DNA from: Cryptomeria japonica
Lineage: Eukaryota > Streptophyta > Pinopsida > Cupressales > Cupressaceae
Assembly: GCF_030272615.1 (NCBI RefSeq)
Contig: NC_081413.1
Location: forward strand, 98,798,239 to 98,862,238
Direction of reading: 5' to 3'
DNA: 64,000 nucleotides
Shown here in pieces: positions 24,299-36,289 of this stretch. The notes beneath the pieces were generated by a model. The model did not search any database, was not told the DNA's origin, and saw only the letters and a list, made by a program, of their open reading frames with translations. Position numbers and translations under genes: made by a program. Positions within the stretch are counted from its first letter, which is position 1, and each line of letters begins with the position of its first letter.

Positions 24299-26035
24299 AT
24301 GAGTCCTAATAAGTTTCCACCATTAACTCCACATAATTATGCATCATGGAAAATTAAAGTATGGAGTAAACTAATGGAAAAGGGTCTCACACACTACATA
24401 GATGGAACAATAACAGCACCACCTGATCCTAAGGCTGATCCAAATGCTCAATTAGAATGGCTCACAAAGAATTGCATGGCTCTTGGAACCTTACGCAAGT
24501 ATGTATCAGATGACCTCATTTTCCACATTGAGAAGTGTAAAACAATTAAAGAGGCTTGGGATATGTTTCAGAAATTGTATGAACAAGTTGATGAAATCAG
24601 AGGCTATCAGATTGATAATGAGCTCACCAACTTAGATCCCAAGAATTTTGATACAATCCAAGATTATGTAACCAAAGCAAATGAGCTAAGAGCAAAGCTA
24701 AAGGATTGTGGAATTGACAAGAAGGATGCTCAATTGATATTCAACTTGTTGGACAAGCTTGCACCAGAATATGCAGCATTTCTATCTAGCTTCCAAACTC
24801 ATCGTTTGACAGTGGGGAGTTCTTATGTTATGCCTTCTTTTGATGCTTTCACAGAAATGTTGATATTGGAACAATCTAAGTTGTTGAACATGGAGTTTCT
24901 CAAGTCTTCAAAGTCCAAGGCTTTGGTAGCAAATCAAGGAAGTCAAGGCAAAGATTCCAACAAGAAGAAGCAATCCAAGTCTAAGCCACACCAGGAAAAA
25001 GGACAATCATCCTCTCCATCACAAGGCGATTTTACATCCTCTTCCAAGAAGGGGACACCACCTAAGAAGGATAAACCAACTTGTGCATATTGCAAAAAGT
25101 ATGGTCATGATGAGCATCGATGCCACGCAAAGCAAGTTGATGAGTTAACCAATCTTCTCAAGAAAAACAACATCAACTTGCCATCCGCCTACACAAAGAA
25201 GGATTCAACTCATTCCTCTTCCTCACAGTCTAAGGGAAAAGGGCAAGCATTTGTGGCTACAACAGGTTCTTCACAGCAATGGATACTTGACTCAGCTGCC
25301 TCATATCACATGGGTTCTACAAAGGAGCAGTTTTCTTCATTGGAGCCATCTAAGGTACCTCACATTTACATAGGTGATGACACACAAGTAGAGGTTGAAG
25401 GGAAAGGTTCAGTTGACATGGATGATGGAACATTTGAGAATGTTCTCTATGTTCCTAACTTGTCTACCAACCTTCTCTCCATCTATCAAATCACTCACTA
25501 TGGGAATGGGAAAAAGGTCGAGTTTACCCCAGATTCAGTTGTGGTAAAGGAACTTGATGATGATGTTTTGGTAGCAGTGGGACAAGTCAATGACAACTCT
25601 AGACTTTATTCATTCTCCCACTTTGTGCCAAGTTCACCTTCTAGGGCCTTGCTTACTCATTCAAATTCAGAAAGTAAGCTATGGCATGAGCGGTTTGGTC
25701 ACCTCAACTACTGCTATCTTCAGCAGCTAAGCACTAAAGACATGGTCACAGGTCTTCCTCGAATCAGTTTTTCAGAGGGTGTATGTTCAGGTTGTTCCAT
25801 GGGCAAGCATCCCGAAGAGAAGTTTGATAAAGAGAAAACTTGGAGAGCTTTGGAAGTTCTTCAACTTGTTCACAGTGATGTAGCAGGTCCATTTCCAGCA
25901 CCTTCATTCAGTAAGGCCCGCTATGTTCTTACCTTCATTGATGACTACTCCCGCTTCACTTGGGTCTACTTTCTCATTCATAAGAGTGAAGTATTTGACA
26001 GATTTCAGGACTTCAAGACTCGTGTGGAGAAGTAA
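24299..26035 (+). pseudogene. Copia-A gag, protease and integrase N-terminus
   Basis: The start chosen is the ATG at 24299 (MSPNKFPPLTPHNYASWK), not the in-frame ATG 45 bases earlier, because gag proteins of this type start close to the PxLxxxNYxxW phrase. Residues 1-200 form the gag/UBN2-like part; a lysine- and serine-rich linker leads to a CCHC knuckle (CAYCKKYGHDEHRC). The protease motif is WILDSAASYHM, with DSA in place of the commoner DSG. The pre-integrase block LWHERFGHLNY and the integrase start (VHSDVAGPFPAP, FIDDYSRFTWVYF) follow. The frame ends at TAA 26033-26035, inside the integrase; the same frame continues beyond it. Confidence 0.93.
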
Positions 26036-27283
26036 TCAGGGAAGGTGGTTAAGATTCTTCGCACAGATAATGGAAGGGAATATGTGAACAAAAGACTTGA
26101 GGATTTTTGTACATTTGAGGGGATTGATCTTCAGCATTCTGTTGCATACACTCCACAGCAGAACGGGGTTGCAGAACGCAAGAATAGAACTCTCAAAGAA
26201 ATGGCTAGTTGTATGATACATGCACGTTCTCTTGATCCCGCCTTTTAGGCAGAGGCTATCAGTTGTGCCACACACATCCAAAATCGGGTTCCTCACAAAG
26301 CTTTGCAAGGTATTACTCCTTTTGAAGTTTGGGCTGGTAGGAAACCGATTGTGAGACATTTCAGAGTCTTTGGGTGTCCAGCATGGGCTCGCATACCTCC
26401 ACAGAAATGCAAAGCATTGGAACCTCAGAGTTGACCTTGCATATTTGTTGGATATCCTGAGGGTGTTAAGGCATACAGATTGATGGATCCAGAGACACAT
26501 GAGGTATTCATTGAGAGGAGTGTTCACTTTGAGGAAAGCTCTCCTAGCTTAGCCTCTCTACCTCCTCCACCTTCCTCCATTGTGGATAGTGATGTTAGTG
26601 ATTCTGATGATGAGACTACCTCAACTCCGACTTGCAGGGTTCCACCTCCGCAGGGTCCACTTGCAGTTGAGGAGCCTCGTTCTCCACCTCCACCTAGACC
26701 TCGTTGGGCTCGACAGACACTTGAGTCCGCGGGTTCTCTTGTTGGGGATCCTTCGGATACACGGAGAACTCGATCACAACATCAGGATCTTCCACATGCA
26801 TTCATTGCTACCGCTTCCGATCCAAAGACATTTAGGGAAGCATCAGGGGTTCCTGAGTGGGACCAAGCTATGGAGGAAGAGTATAGTTCCTTGATGAGGA
26901 ACAACACATGGGATCTAGTCCATCTCCCTAAGGGGAGAAAGATGGTTCAATGTAAGTGGATCTATCGGACCAAGTTTGCAACGGATGGTAGTGTGGATAA
27001 GTATAAGGCTCGGCTTGTTGCAAAAGGTTTCTCGCAGGTTGCAGGTGTTGACTATACTGAGACCTTTGCACCCGTAGCCAAGATGAACTCCATTCGTTTG
27101 ACACTTGCTATTGCTACAGCTCATGGTTGGGTTGTACATCAGATGGATGTGAAGAGTGCTTTTCTTCATGGTGATCTTGATGAGGAGATTTATATGGAGC
27201 AGCCACAAGGTTTCATCCAGGATACTTCCTTGGTTTGCAGACTAAGGAAATCTCTCTATGGCCTTAAGCAAGCCCCAGGGCTT
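26036..27283 (+). pseudogene. Copia-A integrase core and RT first half
   Basis: Same frame as the gag part. It carries the integrase LRTDNGREY and YTPQQNGVAERKNRTLKE motifs, so the second Asp and the Glu of the catalytic triad are present. Then come the C-terminal integrase region, a proline- and serine-rich spacer (26520-26800), and RT up to LRKSLYGLKQAP. Stops interrupt at TAG 26246-26248 and TGA 26432-26434. A one-base loss near 27280, immediately after LKQAP, shifts the frame. Confidence 0.92.
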
Positions 27284-28330
27284 GGTACGCCAAGATGGAT
27301 TCCTTTCTTCTCTCCGTCGGGTTCACCAGGTGTCATTCCGATCCGAATGTTTACATTTTGCGACAGGATGACTCTCACTTGATACTTGTGCTCTATGTTG
27401 ATGACTTGATCATTACAGGGAGTACTTCATCCATCATTAGCAGGGTCAAATCTGCTTTGCATGACATATTTGCTATGACTGACTTGGGTCTTTTGCACTA
27501 CTTTCTCGGGATAGAGATTTCACAGTCACCTTCCGGGATCACACTATCGCAGCCCAAGTATGCTCTTGATCTACTTGCACGCTTTCATATGGCTGATTGT
27601 AAGCCTGCTCCGACTCCCTTTCTTTCAGGAGTCAAGCTTGAGGCTCAGTGTTCTTCTCCACCAGTTGATGCCACTTTGTATCGTCAGCTTGTGGGTAGTC
27701 TCATCTACTTGACTCATACACGCCCTGATATTTCATTTGCAGTTGGCATGGTTTCCCGCTTCATGCAGGAACCACATAAGCCTCATTGGAAAGCCGCCAA
27801 ACGCATTCTACATTACATCCAGGGTACACATCACTATGGGATTCACTATGCAGCAGGCACAGGACTTCGCTTGGTTGGTTACACAGACTCCGATTGGGCT
27901 GGCGATCTAGTTGATCGTAAGTCTACTTCTGGTTACAATTTTCACCTTGGTTCGGGCCCCATTTGTTGGCAGAGCAAGAAGCAACATGCTATTGCTCTCT
28001 CTTCGACTGAGGTTGAGTATCGAGGCGTTGTTAACGCAGCGACTGAGACCATTTGGCTCCAACAGATTCTCCGAGAGTTTGGTTTCACCACTCCATGACC
28101 GACAGTTCTACATTGTGACAATCAGAGTGCCATTGCGATCTCGAAGAACCCGGTCCAGCACCAGCGAACCAAACACATCAAGATTCATATGCACTATATC
28201 TGAGAGCTCATCCAGGTTCAGGTCATTGATTTGCAGTATTGTCCTACAGCAGAGCAGGTTGCTGACATATTCACCAAACCTTTCACCGAGAGTAAGTTCC
28301 AGTAGTTGCGAGCTCTCTTGGGGGTGCGGG
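27284..28330 (+). pseudogene. Copia-A RT second half and RNase H
   Basis: In the shifted frame the sequence continues RT without loss: LVLYVDDLIITGS holds the catalytic YVDD, followed by LLHYFLGIEISQ and the connection. RNase H is recognisable in YTDSDWAGDLVDRKSTSGY and the SLSSTEVEY-like stretch. Stops TGA 28096-28098, TGA 28201-28203 and TAG 28303-28305 break the C-terminus. The text beyond (QSAIAISKNP, EQVADIFTKPF) is typical of the end of copia pol. Confidence 0.92.
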
Positions 28331-28625
28331 ATGTGTCATTAGGGGGGGTCAGCTGACTTCTCCTTCCTCTCTTATGGGGGGGACTTTTTCCCCTTTGAGG
28401 TTTTGTCTTTCTTCTTTGAGAGTCTTTTGTACATTCATCTCTCTTTTGGGGGGGAGTTTTTTCCCATTGGGTTTTCTCCCTTTCTCCGTTTGTGAGAGAT
28501 TGCATTGCATAGTTTTGCTTACATTTGCATATTGTACATGGGTACCTATCATGGCCTAGTAGCCGGGACCCATCTTGCATTGTTGACTTGAGTCTTCATT
28601 CCCCTAAATTGCACTTAAGGGGGGG
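28331..28625 (+). other. Copia-A 3' untranslated region with G-runs
   Basis: Four runs of six to seven G occur near 28345, 28375, 28450 and 28619-28625. The last one (aaggggggg) abuts the 3' LTR and is the likely polypurine tract that primes plus-strand synthesis. No coding content is seen. Confidence 0.8.
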
Positions 28626-29073
28626 TGTTGGTGTAAATAAATATTCATTTTGGATATTATTACACTTACTTAAGTTAACTTAGGATAATGCATCTCATCG
28701 TATTTTGGAATTGAGACACTTAGGGAAGTGTGCACTAAGGGATAGAGCTTGTAGGATAAATTCCACCTTTTGTGGTCTTATTTTGTTGTTACACTCCACA
28801 TTCCGTGGGTCATCCACCTCTTGTGGAATATTATATTATTTCTCCTACCTACCCTTAGTATCTCCTACCTACCCTTGTTTCTCATTGAGCCACATGTCAT
28901 ATTTGTGTGCTCATACATCCATATGGCCTTGCCTATATAAGCAAGCCTCTATTCATTGTATTGGTTAATCCAGTTGATCATTTTGTATATTGATGAGAAT
29001 ACAGTTTGTTCTTGTCATTCTATTGTCTCTTTTATGCTTTTCATTGTGCTCTTGATCTTGGCAAAATCCAACA
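28626..29073 (+). repeat. 3' LTR of Copia-A
   Basis: 448 bp, same length and ends as the 5' copy, with about 13 substitutions by eye and no indel. Followed by the AAACT duplication. Confidence 0.96.
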
Positions 29074-29078
29074 AAACT

Positions 29079-32010
29079 TATCACAGATCAAATAACTAAT
29101 GATTTAATATTCATTATAGTAGCAAGCCACACAACTTAAATTGCAATTAGAACATCTAAAAATGATGAAAAACTTGTTCTAGCGACAAGCTTTCCAAAAC
29201 AGTTACAAAATGTATATGAAATGCAAGAATGCTAATACAAATGTTGCTAATATTTGTTAATATTCAAACTTTTGAATGTTAATATATCACAAATAATGTT
29301 CGGACAACTTACATGACCAATGATTGGAGCCATTTTCTTGAGTTTGGACATACAACGACATAGAATAAGCGTATTTCAGTAGAAGTGAAGATTTGATGGT
29401 ATTGATATTTTGCAGTCAACTCTTTTCAAATAGTACGGCCAATTCCCAAATGTTATATTAAAATATTCTCAACAGCTACCCAAGTTGTACAGCAAGCATA
29501 ACGAGCATGGTAGCTACTAGTTGGATTCCGAACACTACCCTGCCCTCCCTTTTTACAACACCCAAGTTTAGTAAACTTCCTTTGAACGTGTACAACAAGG
29601 TTCCATATTTCTCCCAAGCTGCAAACAAGACTAGCTAAAGTATAACAACATTTAACAATTATATTCTACAGCAATGAAAATTGAGGAAGGCATAGTAGGA
29701 TAATGGAGAGTATGACCAATGTCAAAATAAGCAATATAAATGTATGGCACCCAAAATCTCTTCAATAATTAACATTCAAAACCCTCAATAGCTTCCTTTC
29801 AATATATATTTAATAGTATAAAAGAGCATGGTTGCTACCAAATGGTATGGCCTATAATAATAGATGATTTACCACCGAACAATAATATGAAACTATAAAA
29901 TTATCACAAATTTAATAACAAACATGAAATTCATAAACTCAGTGACATCTGCAATCACCAAACTGGAACTTAAGAAAAACTCCAGCCTTCCACACAGCTG
30001 TGATCTCTGAATGAAACTACCATGAAGTTGGAAATTTTATCCTCCAATCCAAATACCTCAAGTTCAGATACGTGAAAACTTAGCCTCATATTTCCACAAC
30101 TTTGAGAATTTAATAAATCAGCCAATAAGTAATCACTAATCAAAAAATAAGGACCAAATATCCCAAAAAAATGTGAAAAATTAGCCATTAGACCCACGAG
30201 AAGTCCTAAAAGGCAAATTCTCTAGTGGTGCCCAAGCTAACTCAAGAAAGGCACGCTGCTGTGCTCATCTCAAAAGTCATTATGACAATGCAGAAAACCT
30301 GGACGCACAAGAAGTTAATGGAGAGAAAAAAAGATGAAACACAAAATTGATGGGAAATTTCATAAGCAGCAACAATCGTCATATAGACTGTGTACGTCCA
30401 CAATAAGTACTGATCACAATCTATGCCAGATGCATCCAGGAATGGAGAATAGGAAGTATAACTATAAGTACTGCACAAAATGGCCATTATAATTGAATTT
30501 TACAATGTCTCCTCTCATTGCAGGATTAGCACAGAACCTATCTACATGGCAATATTTGCATACAAATGAGCCAAAAAGCTGAGGATAAAGAGGTGTCATG
30601 CTGTAATTAAAGTAAGCTCTGATTTTTTCTATCTCAATGAAGTGTCAACGGTATGCAATAAAAGGAGGCCTCTAGCTAAAAAGGATACATCATGAAAAAT
30701 GAGGGCCCTATTTTCACCTAATTCAAGAACACTTAGTTGGATGACCAAGTTATCATCGTCTTGACTCTGCACTATAGATATATGTGCAATAATATAAACC
30801 ATCTTTGCAAAAACATAAGTGCAATTTACCGAGAATAAATTAGGCACCTTTAAAATGGCAGAGCCAATGGGCGGCACAACATTTGTCACCCTGCTCATTT
30901 AAGACAGAATCCAAATCATTGGCTTCTTGAGAAAATTAGCATCACTTTTTGGCTAGTACTCTCGATTGGAAAATAAAATCAACAGCAAAAGAGTAAAATG
31001 CACAAATGACAAATGTATAAGCATTGAATTATATACACAATCAATAATTTTGTGCAAAATGAGCTTTACATTATAATTCCGAATAGCAAAATCTCCTATA
31101 CTGCAGCACTAGAAGTTCAATGCGACCAAATATTGAAAATATTGTAATATGCTGCAGACCAAACTGCAAGTAGCATGTCAGAAAAATTTAAATTGCTCCG
31201 AACAATTGTACATGTACAAATTTGGCGATTCGTGCAAAGAACAAATGATGTGACTCACATGAATAAATTTGCAAATGCTGCTAATTGAAACTCCCATGAA
31301 GACACATATGAGTAAATATTAGAATCATATTGTAGATTGCAAATCAAAGCATGTTCAATAGTGTCACATTTGATTGGATATTTTAAATCCTGGCAGTATG
31401 ACAGAGTGTTTTGGTACATTATTAGATATATTACCACGACCAACCATAGATTCATCTATAGATTTCATTGACCTGAAGGTTTGAAAAGCCATCTCTGAAT
31501 GAAGTTCTACACATGCCGTAGCCATCTGCAAAAACACAATTCTTTAGATACCATCACAAAGTTGAAAAATCTATTTCAGAAACTTTAGGTAAAACCAATA
31601 CCAATCATAATAGGAAAAAGTAATAAACCAGTGAACCAAAAGATTTTGAAAAAAAAAACAGGACTTAGTCGAGAAATCAGGAATCCAAAAAATGTAGAAA
31701 AAACTAGAAAAAAGGTGAAGAAACTGTTATTTTTTAATCTAAAGGTGATGTCATTGCATATAGATAGAGAGGGTGAGGAGAAATGAGAGTATGGTTTACA
31801 ATTTATCATCTAAAAATAAATTTTATTTAGAATCTTGAGTGTACTTCCCTTGACTTAGGAAGACTTCTCTTGTACCCTACCACACCTCAAGACCAAAACA
31901 AGTAGTACATCTCAAGACTTGATTTCAAATGCCAACTCCTCCTTACACCATGCTATGAGTTTCTCACTGCTTCTTGTAAAGATCAAGTGATCCACATACA
32001 AGACTAAAAC
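29079..32010. other. no gene recognised
   Basis: AT-rich sequence with only short frames. I looked on both strands for retroelement motifs and for the missing 3' exon of the TELO2-like gene and found neither. It could be ancient repeat or intergenic sequence. Confidence 0.4.
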
Positions 32011-32483
32011 CTAAGTTACCGGTTTGGGTTCGGATTCAGGTACGGATTCGCGGATTCGGAAAAGAAAAAAAAAAATCTTGGGTACAGGTACGGGTTCGTC
32101 CGTACATATATATACTATGTCACAAGGTTCAAATTTGAACTCGCATTCGACAGCCATGAAATTCGGATGAAATTTGACAAGGGAAAAATTCGAAAAAAAA
32201 TTCGGATAAAATTCGCCTTCTATAATTTTGTTTATTTTTAAATATATGTATACTTCTAATAAATTATCAGAATAGCGACCCTTATTGGAGAAAATCCGAG
32301 GGCGACCCAGCAGTTGCAGACACCCATGACCCAATAGATACAAAGCATATACAAAGAATACCCACGACCAGCTGAGTTGTGTTTAGAGGCGGATAGCAGT
32401 GCTTTATAGAGGAAATTCGATTTTTTTTTAAATTCGATTAAATTCGAAACTCATCCATGAAAATCGCCGTATCCTGTGACTTA

Positions 32484-32484
<1 letters not shown>
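32011..32484. mobile_element. MITE-like element with CTAAGT ends
   Basis: Starts CTAAGTTACCGG and ends, read inversely, CTAAGTCACAGG: short imperfect terminal inverted repeats about 474 bp apart. The interior repeats ggttcgg/cggattcgg-type phrases near the left end. The same terminal sequence (CTAAGTTGCCGGTTCAGG read inversely) occurs at 56843-56860, suggesting a family. No target duplication is evident; the right end abuts a TA microsatellite. Confidence 0.45.

Positions 32485-32569
<85 letters not shown>
32485..32569. repeat. (TA)n-(GA)n compound microsatellite
   Basis: 36 bases of TA repeats are followed by 49 bases of GA repeats without interruption. Confidence 0.98.
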
Positions 32570-32571
<2 letters not shown>

Positions 32572-33440
32572 ATTATATATATATACACATATATTATATA
32601 TATGTTGAATATATACAATCCATACAAAAATAAAATATGCAATGTGACTTTCCATACATAAATCATAAATCATAAATCATAAATCCATAATTGCTAATGC
32701 CAATAAATATTCATATATTGCAAATGTAATCAGTAAACTATTAACTAAAGTCTAATATCATATTCATAATTTGCCAAAAAGATAATATTCAAGTTTCAAC
32801 TGATTGAACTCTTTTTTTCTTGTTTTTTATTCAAGTTTTTTATTGTTTTTACATTTTTGTTGTTTTTTATTCAAAAAAGATAATTTGCAAAAAAGATAAT
32901 ATTCAAGTTTCAAGTCTTTTTTTATTGTTTTTTATTGTTTCTTTTTACCCGTGGGCCCCGTTTTTGGGAACCCACAGGCCTGGGTTCACGCAGGTCCTCC
33001 TAGGTTCACCCGGGCCCTCCTGGGTTCGACCTGGGTTCCATCTGGGTCCTTCCCAGTTGGCCGGGTTCCCTGTGGGTCCCAGGAAATTTATCAGATTTAT
33101 CAAATGAATAATAAAGTTTAAGATTTGCAACAAGTTTGGTGAAGCCCAACTATAACAAGTACTCATCATTTCATGAGTACCAAGCAAATGATGTTTGCTT
33201 CAGCCATACAATGCCTGCTTCAACCTGTATGAATGGGTCTCTTACTCATGCATCTCCAAACCTTCTGGGCAGATTTATATGCGTGGCTTCCTCTATATTG
33301 CCATTTAAAATTGTTGTCTTTATTTGCATCTGATATAAAGACCAACCAAAAGAAGATGGAACTAGAGAAGAAGTCTCACAATAATCAACTTCCTCTTTTT
33401 GAGAGTGCAACAAAATTGGTCTTGTACTTTTCTATACTCC
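32570..33440. other. repeat debris with GC-rich patch
   Basis: 32650-32680 has a tandem taaatca run. 32815-32945 repeats tttttattgtttttta-like text. 32947-33092 is a GC-rich island in which gggttc or gggtcc occurs about nine times, resembling part of a transposon end. No gene is supported. Confidence 0.5.
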
Positions 33441-33618
33441 CATATGCGGACGCGTCTATTCTGGCTCCAAAACGGCAGTACGGATTGACTAACATGCGTG
33501 TTAGTCGTGCTTTTTACACCGTCAATTTTGCAATAAACGGCTGCGATTGACTAACACGACACTATCACGTTGTATGAAAGGTCTGTTTCGGAGCTAGAAT
33601 AGCTTCAGCCCCCATATG
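33441..33618. mobile_element. small foldback (MITE-like) element
   Basis: Left sequence CATATG...TCTATTCTGGCTCC and right sequence GGAGCTAGAATAG...CATATG are inverted copies over about 35 bases with mismatches. Inside, gactaaca-tgcg-tgttagtc is an 8-bp perfect stem, and a third copy of gattgactaacac lies near 33545. The whole 178 bp could fold into one long stem. No clear target duplication. Confidence 0.55.
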
Positions 33619-34059
33619 CTGCATGCTTCACCTTGTACAACAATTAATTATTGACTTTCCAACTAGTCTTGGAACATCTCCTAAACATCAATCAATATAA
33701 TGGAGTTATACTCCTCTGTCATAGCATCTCACCACACTTGCCTTAAATTTGCCTCTTGAAAACTAGAAGCAGTTGCATTAATGATGGACGACATCAAAAC
33801 AATATAACTTGGAAACTACTTCAGTAGATGACTCTATTTAAAGTTATATGTGCTATTTATTCTTGTGCCTTTTATTTAGCTAGCACTAAGGAATTTGCTA
33901 TCTACTAGAACTTTGTTGATCTGGAGTTGGTACTGCTGTATTTTGCAGAAACTTTAAACGGCAACTTATTCACGTTCATCAACCTCCATGGGAGACTCCT
34001 AAAGCTTAAGAGGAGCAAACATCTTCATGAAATTTCACATCTCGGCTAACATCTATCTT

Positions 34060-34165
34060 TTGTTATGACTAAACATAGATCTTATAAACCTTGGAAGACT
34101 CATTGTATGCCACAAAGACACCACTTTGGGGTGGAGGATTCAGCTTTTGTTCTTTTCTCCTCTAG
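34060..34165 (-). pseudogene. copia integrase-RT linker fragment
   Basis: On the minus strand near 34080-34150 one frame reads SGVFVAYNESSKVYKI, the usual phrase following the integrase C-terminus in copia elements. It is separated by about 1 kb from the rest of the same integrase (35225-35910), so the element was split by an insertion. Confidence 0.6.
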
Positions 34166-34224
34166 AAATGATGTAAATTCATGTTCTACGAAAAATCCAG
34201 GACAGAGCAGCAGGAGATAGTAGA

Positions 34225-34370
34225 ACACATTTCTGGGAGAGCTGGGATGGAGGACCTTTTTTCAGGGTATGGCAGGGGACAGCAATTAAATTAATAGGGA
34301 GAATTTTTAAAATATAGGAAATTTAAATTATTCATATAAAATATAAGGTAATCATCATGTACATTATAGA
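34225..34370. repeat. degraded relative of the 46.4-kb MULE-like MITE
   Basis: The block with aggggacagc, aatagggagaattt, aaaatata, ggaaattt, and tattcatataaaa matches in order the interior of 46388-46775. Ends and target duplication are not clear here. Confidence 0.55.
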
Positions 34371-34375
34371 TTCAT

Positions 34376-34690
34376 GGTCTTGTGCCCAATGCATGAAATA
34401 CAAAGCAAAAATAGCCTTGGGATAGAGTACTTTTTCAGTGATATATCTGAGATCCAGCCTAATCCAAACCTCCCTAAACAATTCCATATGCTGAAGAGTG
34501 ACACAAAGCAGTCCACATTGGATTGTGAGTTTCCTAGAGAGATCCTAATCTGCCCCATGCTGTCTATTGCAGTAATGCAGACTCCAAGTCCACATACTGC
34601 TGCAAGAAAAAAAAGATCCATGAAGCCAAGCTCGTCAGAGCCTCCATTACCATGTGATCTTCAACTCAAGGCAATGACCTTGGTGGTTTC
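34376..34690 (-). pseudogene. nodulin-like / NFD4-type MFS transporter fragment
   Basis: The minus-strand frame reads AVCGLGVCITAIDSMGQI, then FVSLFSIWNCLGRFGLGW and a PRLFLLCI segment. These are the order and spacing of a middle membrane region in plant nodulin-like major facilitator proteins (NFD4 group), membrane transporters of unsettled substrate. An upstream piece EDHMVMEALTSLAS lies in another frame across a run of eight T, so it is frameshifted. Only about 100 residues remain of a family usually over 500. It lies within an insertion that splits a copia integrase, so it is probably a captured or relocated gene fragment. Identification is from memory of the family. Confidence 0.6.
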
Positions 34691-35224
34691 AAATCTCCAT
34701 GGCCTTGTAGTTCAGGTACTCCATGTGCAATATCATGGCACGAACCAATATTACCTTACTCTTGGAGTCAAAGCATGGTGTAGGCCTCCTTTCAGAAGAT
34801 TTGATGCTATTTATAGGAGAATTAGGACGTTGTAACGTAAATTCACACCCTCTTTCCAAAAATTGGTGATTTTTCCACATGATGGTATAAATTGATACAC
34901 TTTTTCAAAATTTCTGACATGTTGTAAGATCAAAACTTCTACGTTGTTTTACAGACCTAACCACCACTCTCAAGAGCAGAAAGATTATGGCAGTGGTTAT
35001 AAATGTCAAAATGCTATTCCCAAGAACATGAACCCAAAATTCTCAAGCAAACTGACTTTTTCTTTTCTTTTTCTTTTGGTAAGAATTTTCCTTGGCTGGG
35101 CCACAGGGGATGACTGGTTATCCCTGGGATGTCAACTTATCCCAAGGATGACCAACTACCCCCTGCTATTCCTTACAATTTTGTTAAGTTTCCTAGCCAT
35201 TTTTATGCAATTTTTATTTCCTAG

Positions 35225-35910
35225 CAGCTCTTAGGACATTTCCTAGCCATCCCTGTACTCCCAAAACATCCACAATATAGGGACAACTGGAATTTCCAAC
35301 AAGACACATCCATATGGAAAATATATGCAAACAAGACTCCCAAAGGCCTAAAAATGAAAAAAAAGATCAATTGCTCTCCAGTGAAAACTTCCTCTAGAGT
35401 CTTGTCATTTAAAATCTTGAGTGGATACTTGTTTAACATGTACACAACACAATTGCATGTCTCTCCTGCAAGAAACACGTGTAAATGAAAAATCTAATTC
35501 ATCAATCACAGCCTTGTTGTCTCTATAATGGACTTCTTCTTCCTCTCTGCAACCCTATTCTGCTGATGGTTGTAAGGCACAGTTAGTTCCCTCTTGATCC
35601 CTGCATCTTTACAAAAGGCATCAAATTCCTTGGAGATATGCTCACCTCCACTAACGAACCTCAAAACCTCAATCTTCTTACTTGTCTAATTCTCCACAGG
35701 AGATTTAAACTCTTTAAATTTCCCAAAGGCCTCATCTTTGATCTCCATTTAAGTAAATCGAAGTTTTCCTTGAAAAATAGTCAGTGAATGAAACGTAAAA
35801 AATGTTTCCTACCACTGAAGCTGCTAACATAGATCTCAATACATTTGAATAAATTAGATCAAGAATCTCTCGAGCTATGCTCACTAGTAGGTCAGGCAAT
35901 CTCAGTGTGC
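35225..35910 (-). pseudogene. copia integrase fragment, minus strand
   Basis: Reading leftward from about 35890, pieces in changing frames give YVSFTDYFSRKTSIYL, EFDAFCKDAGIKRELTVPY, QQNRVAERKKKSIIE and VVYMLNKYPLKILNDKT: the copia integrase core and its C-terminal side in order. The GPQNG-like turn has an R for G. Several stops and frameshifts are present. It joins in sense with 34060-34165 on the far side of the 34.2-35.2 kb insertion. Confidence 0.75.
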
Positions 35911-36001
35911 TTGTCAAATGCATAGCGCTTGCCCAATTTTTCAAGTACCGAGTAAAGGTAAGCTTCAAGCTCATGAACAAGCCAGCTTAAAGGGAGATTA
36001 T

Positions 36002-36189
36002 CAGTCCATTGACCACACCTTCACACTCTCAGCTATGAGAGAGCTTGTAATTGCTATTCCACAATATTTTGTTGTTTCATTGTTGTTTAATTGCTATTCC
36101 ACAATATTATCAGTCCATTGACCACACCTTTACACTCTCAGCTATGAGAGAGCTTGTAATTGCTATTCCACAATATTCTGTTGTTTCAA
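36002..36189 (+). repeat. 109-bp tandem duplication
   Basis: The unit beginning cagtccattgaccacacc at 36002 recurs at 36111 with few changes for about 79 bases. The phrase taattgctattccacaatatt occurs three times in the block. Confidence 0.9.
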
Positions 36190-36289
36190 CAGTTGCACGA
36201 GGTCAATATTTCCAATTCTCTCACTGCCATTGCATGGAGACTTTAGAAGACAATTATTGGACAACCTCATACTTCTCATAGTCACTCTG

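Larger units (their letters stand above)
22321..29073 (+). mobile_element. Copia-A: near-complete Ty1/copia element
   Basis: A 6753-bp element flanked by perfect AAACT duplications (22316-22320 and 29074-29078). It has two 448-bp LTRs (TGTTGG...CCAACA), a perfect primer site TGGTATCAGAGC, a long leader, one gag-pol frame in copia order (gag, protease, integrase, RT, RNase H), and a G-run just before the 3' LTR. By eye the LTRs differ at about 13 of 448 positions, so insertion is much younger than Copia-B. Five in-frame stops and one frameshift inactivate it. Confidence 0.97.

Noticed and set aside
28218-28580. Minus-strand open frame over the 3' end of Copia-A
   Set aside because: It is the shadow of pol and of the G-rich 3' untranslated region.
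29970-30898. Minus-strand frames of 75-89 codons as a missing TELO2 exon
   Set aside because: The text does not resemble the TEL2 C-terminus and lacks suitable splice sites in the right phase.
32428-32673. Minus-strand open frames rich in S, L, Y and I
   Set aside because: They are translations of the TA/GA microsatellite.
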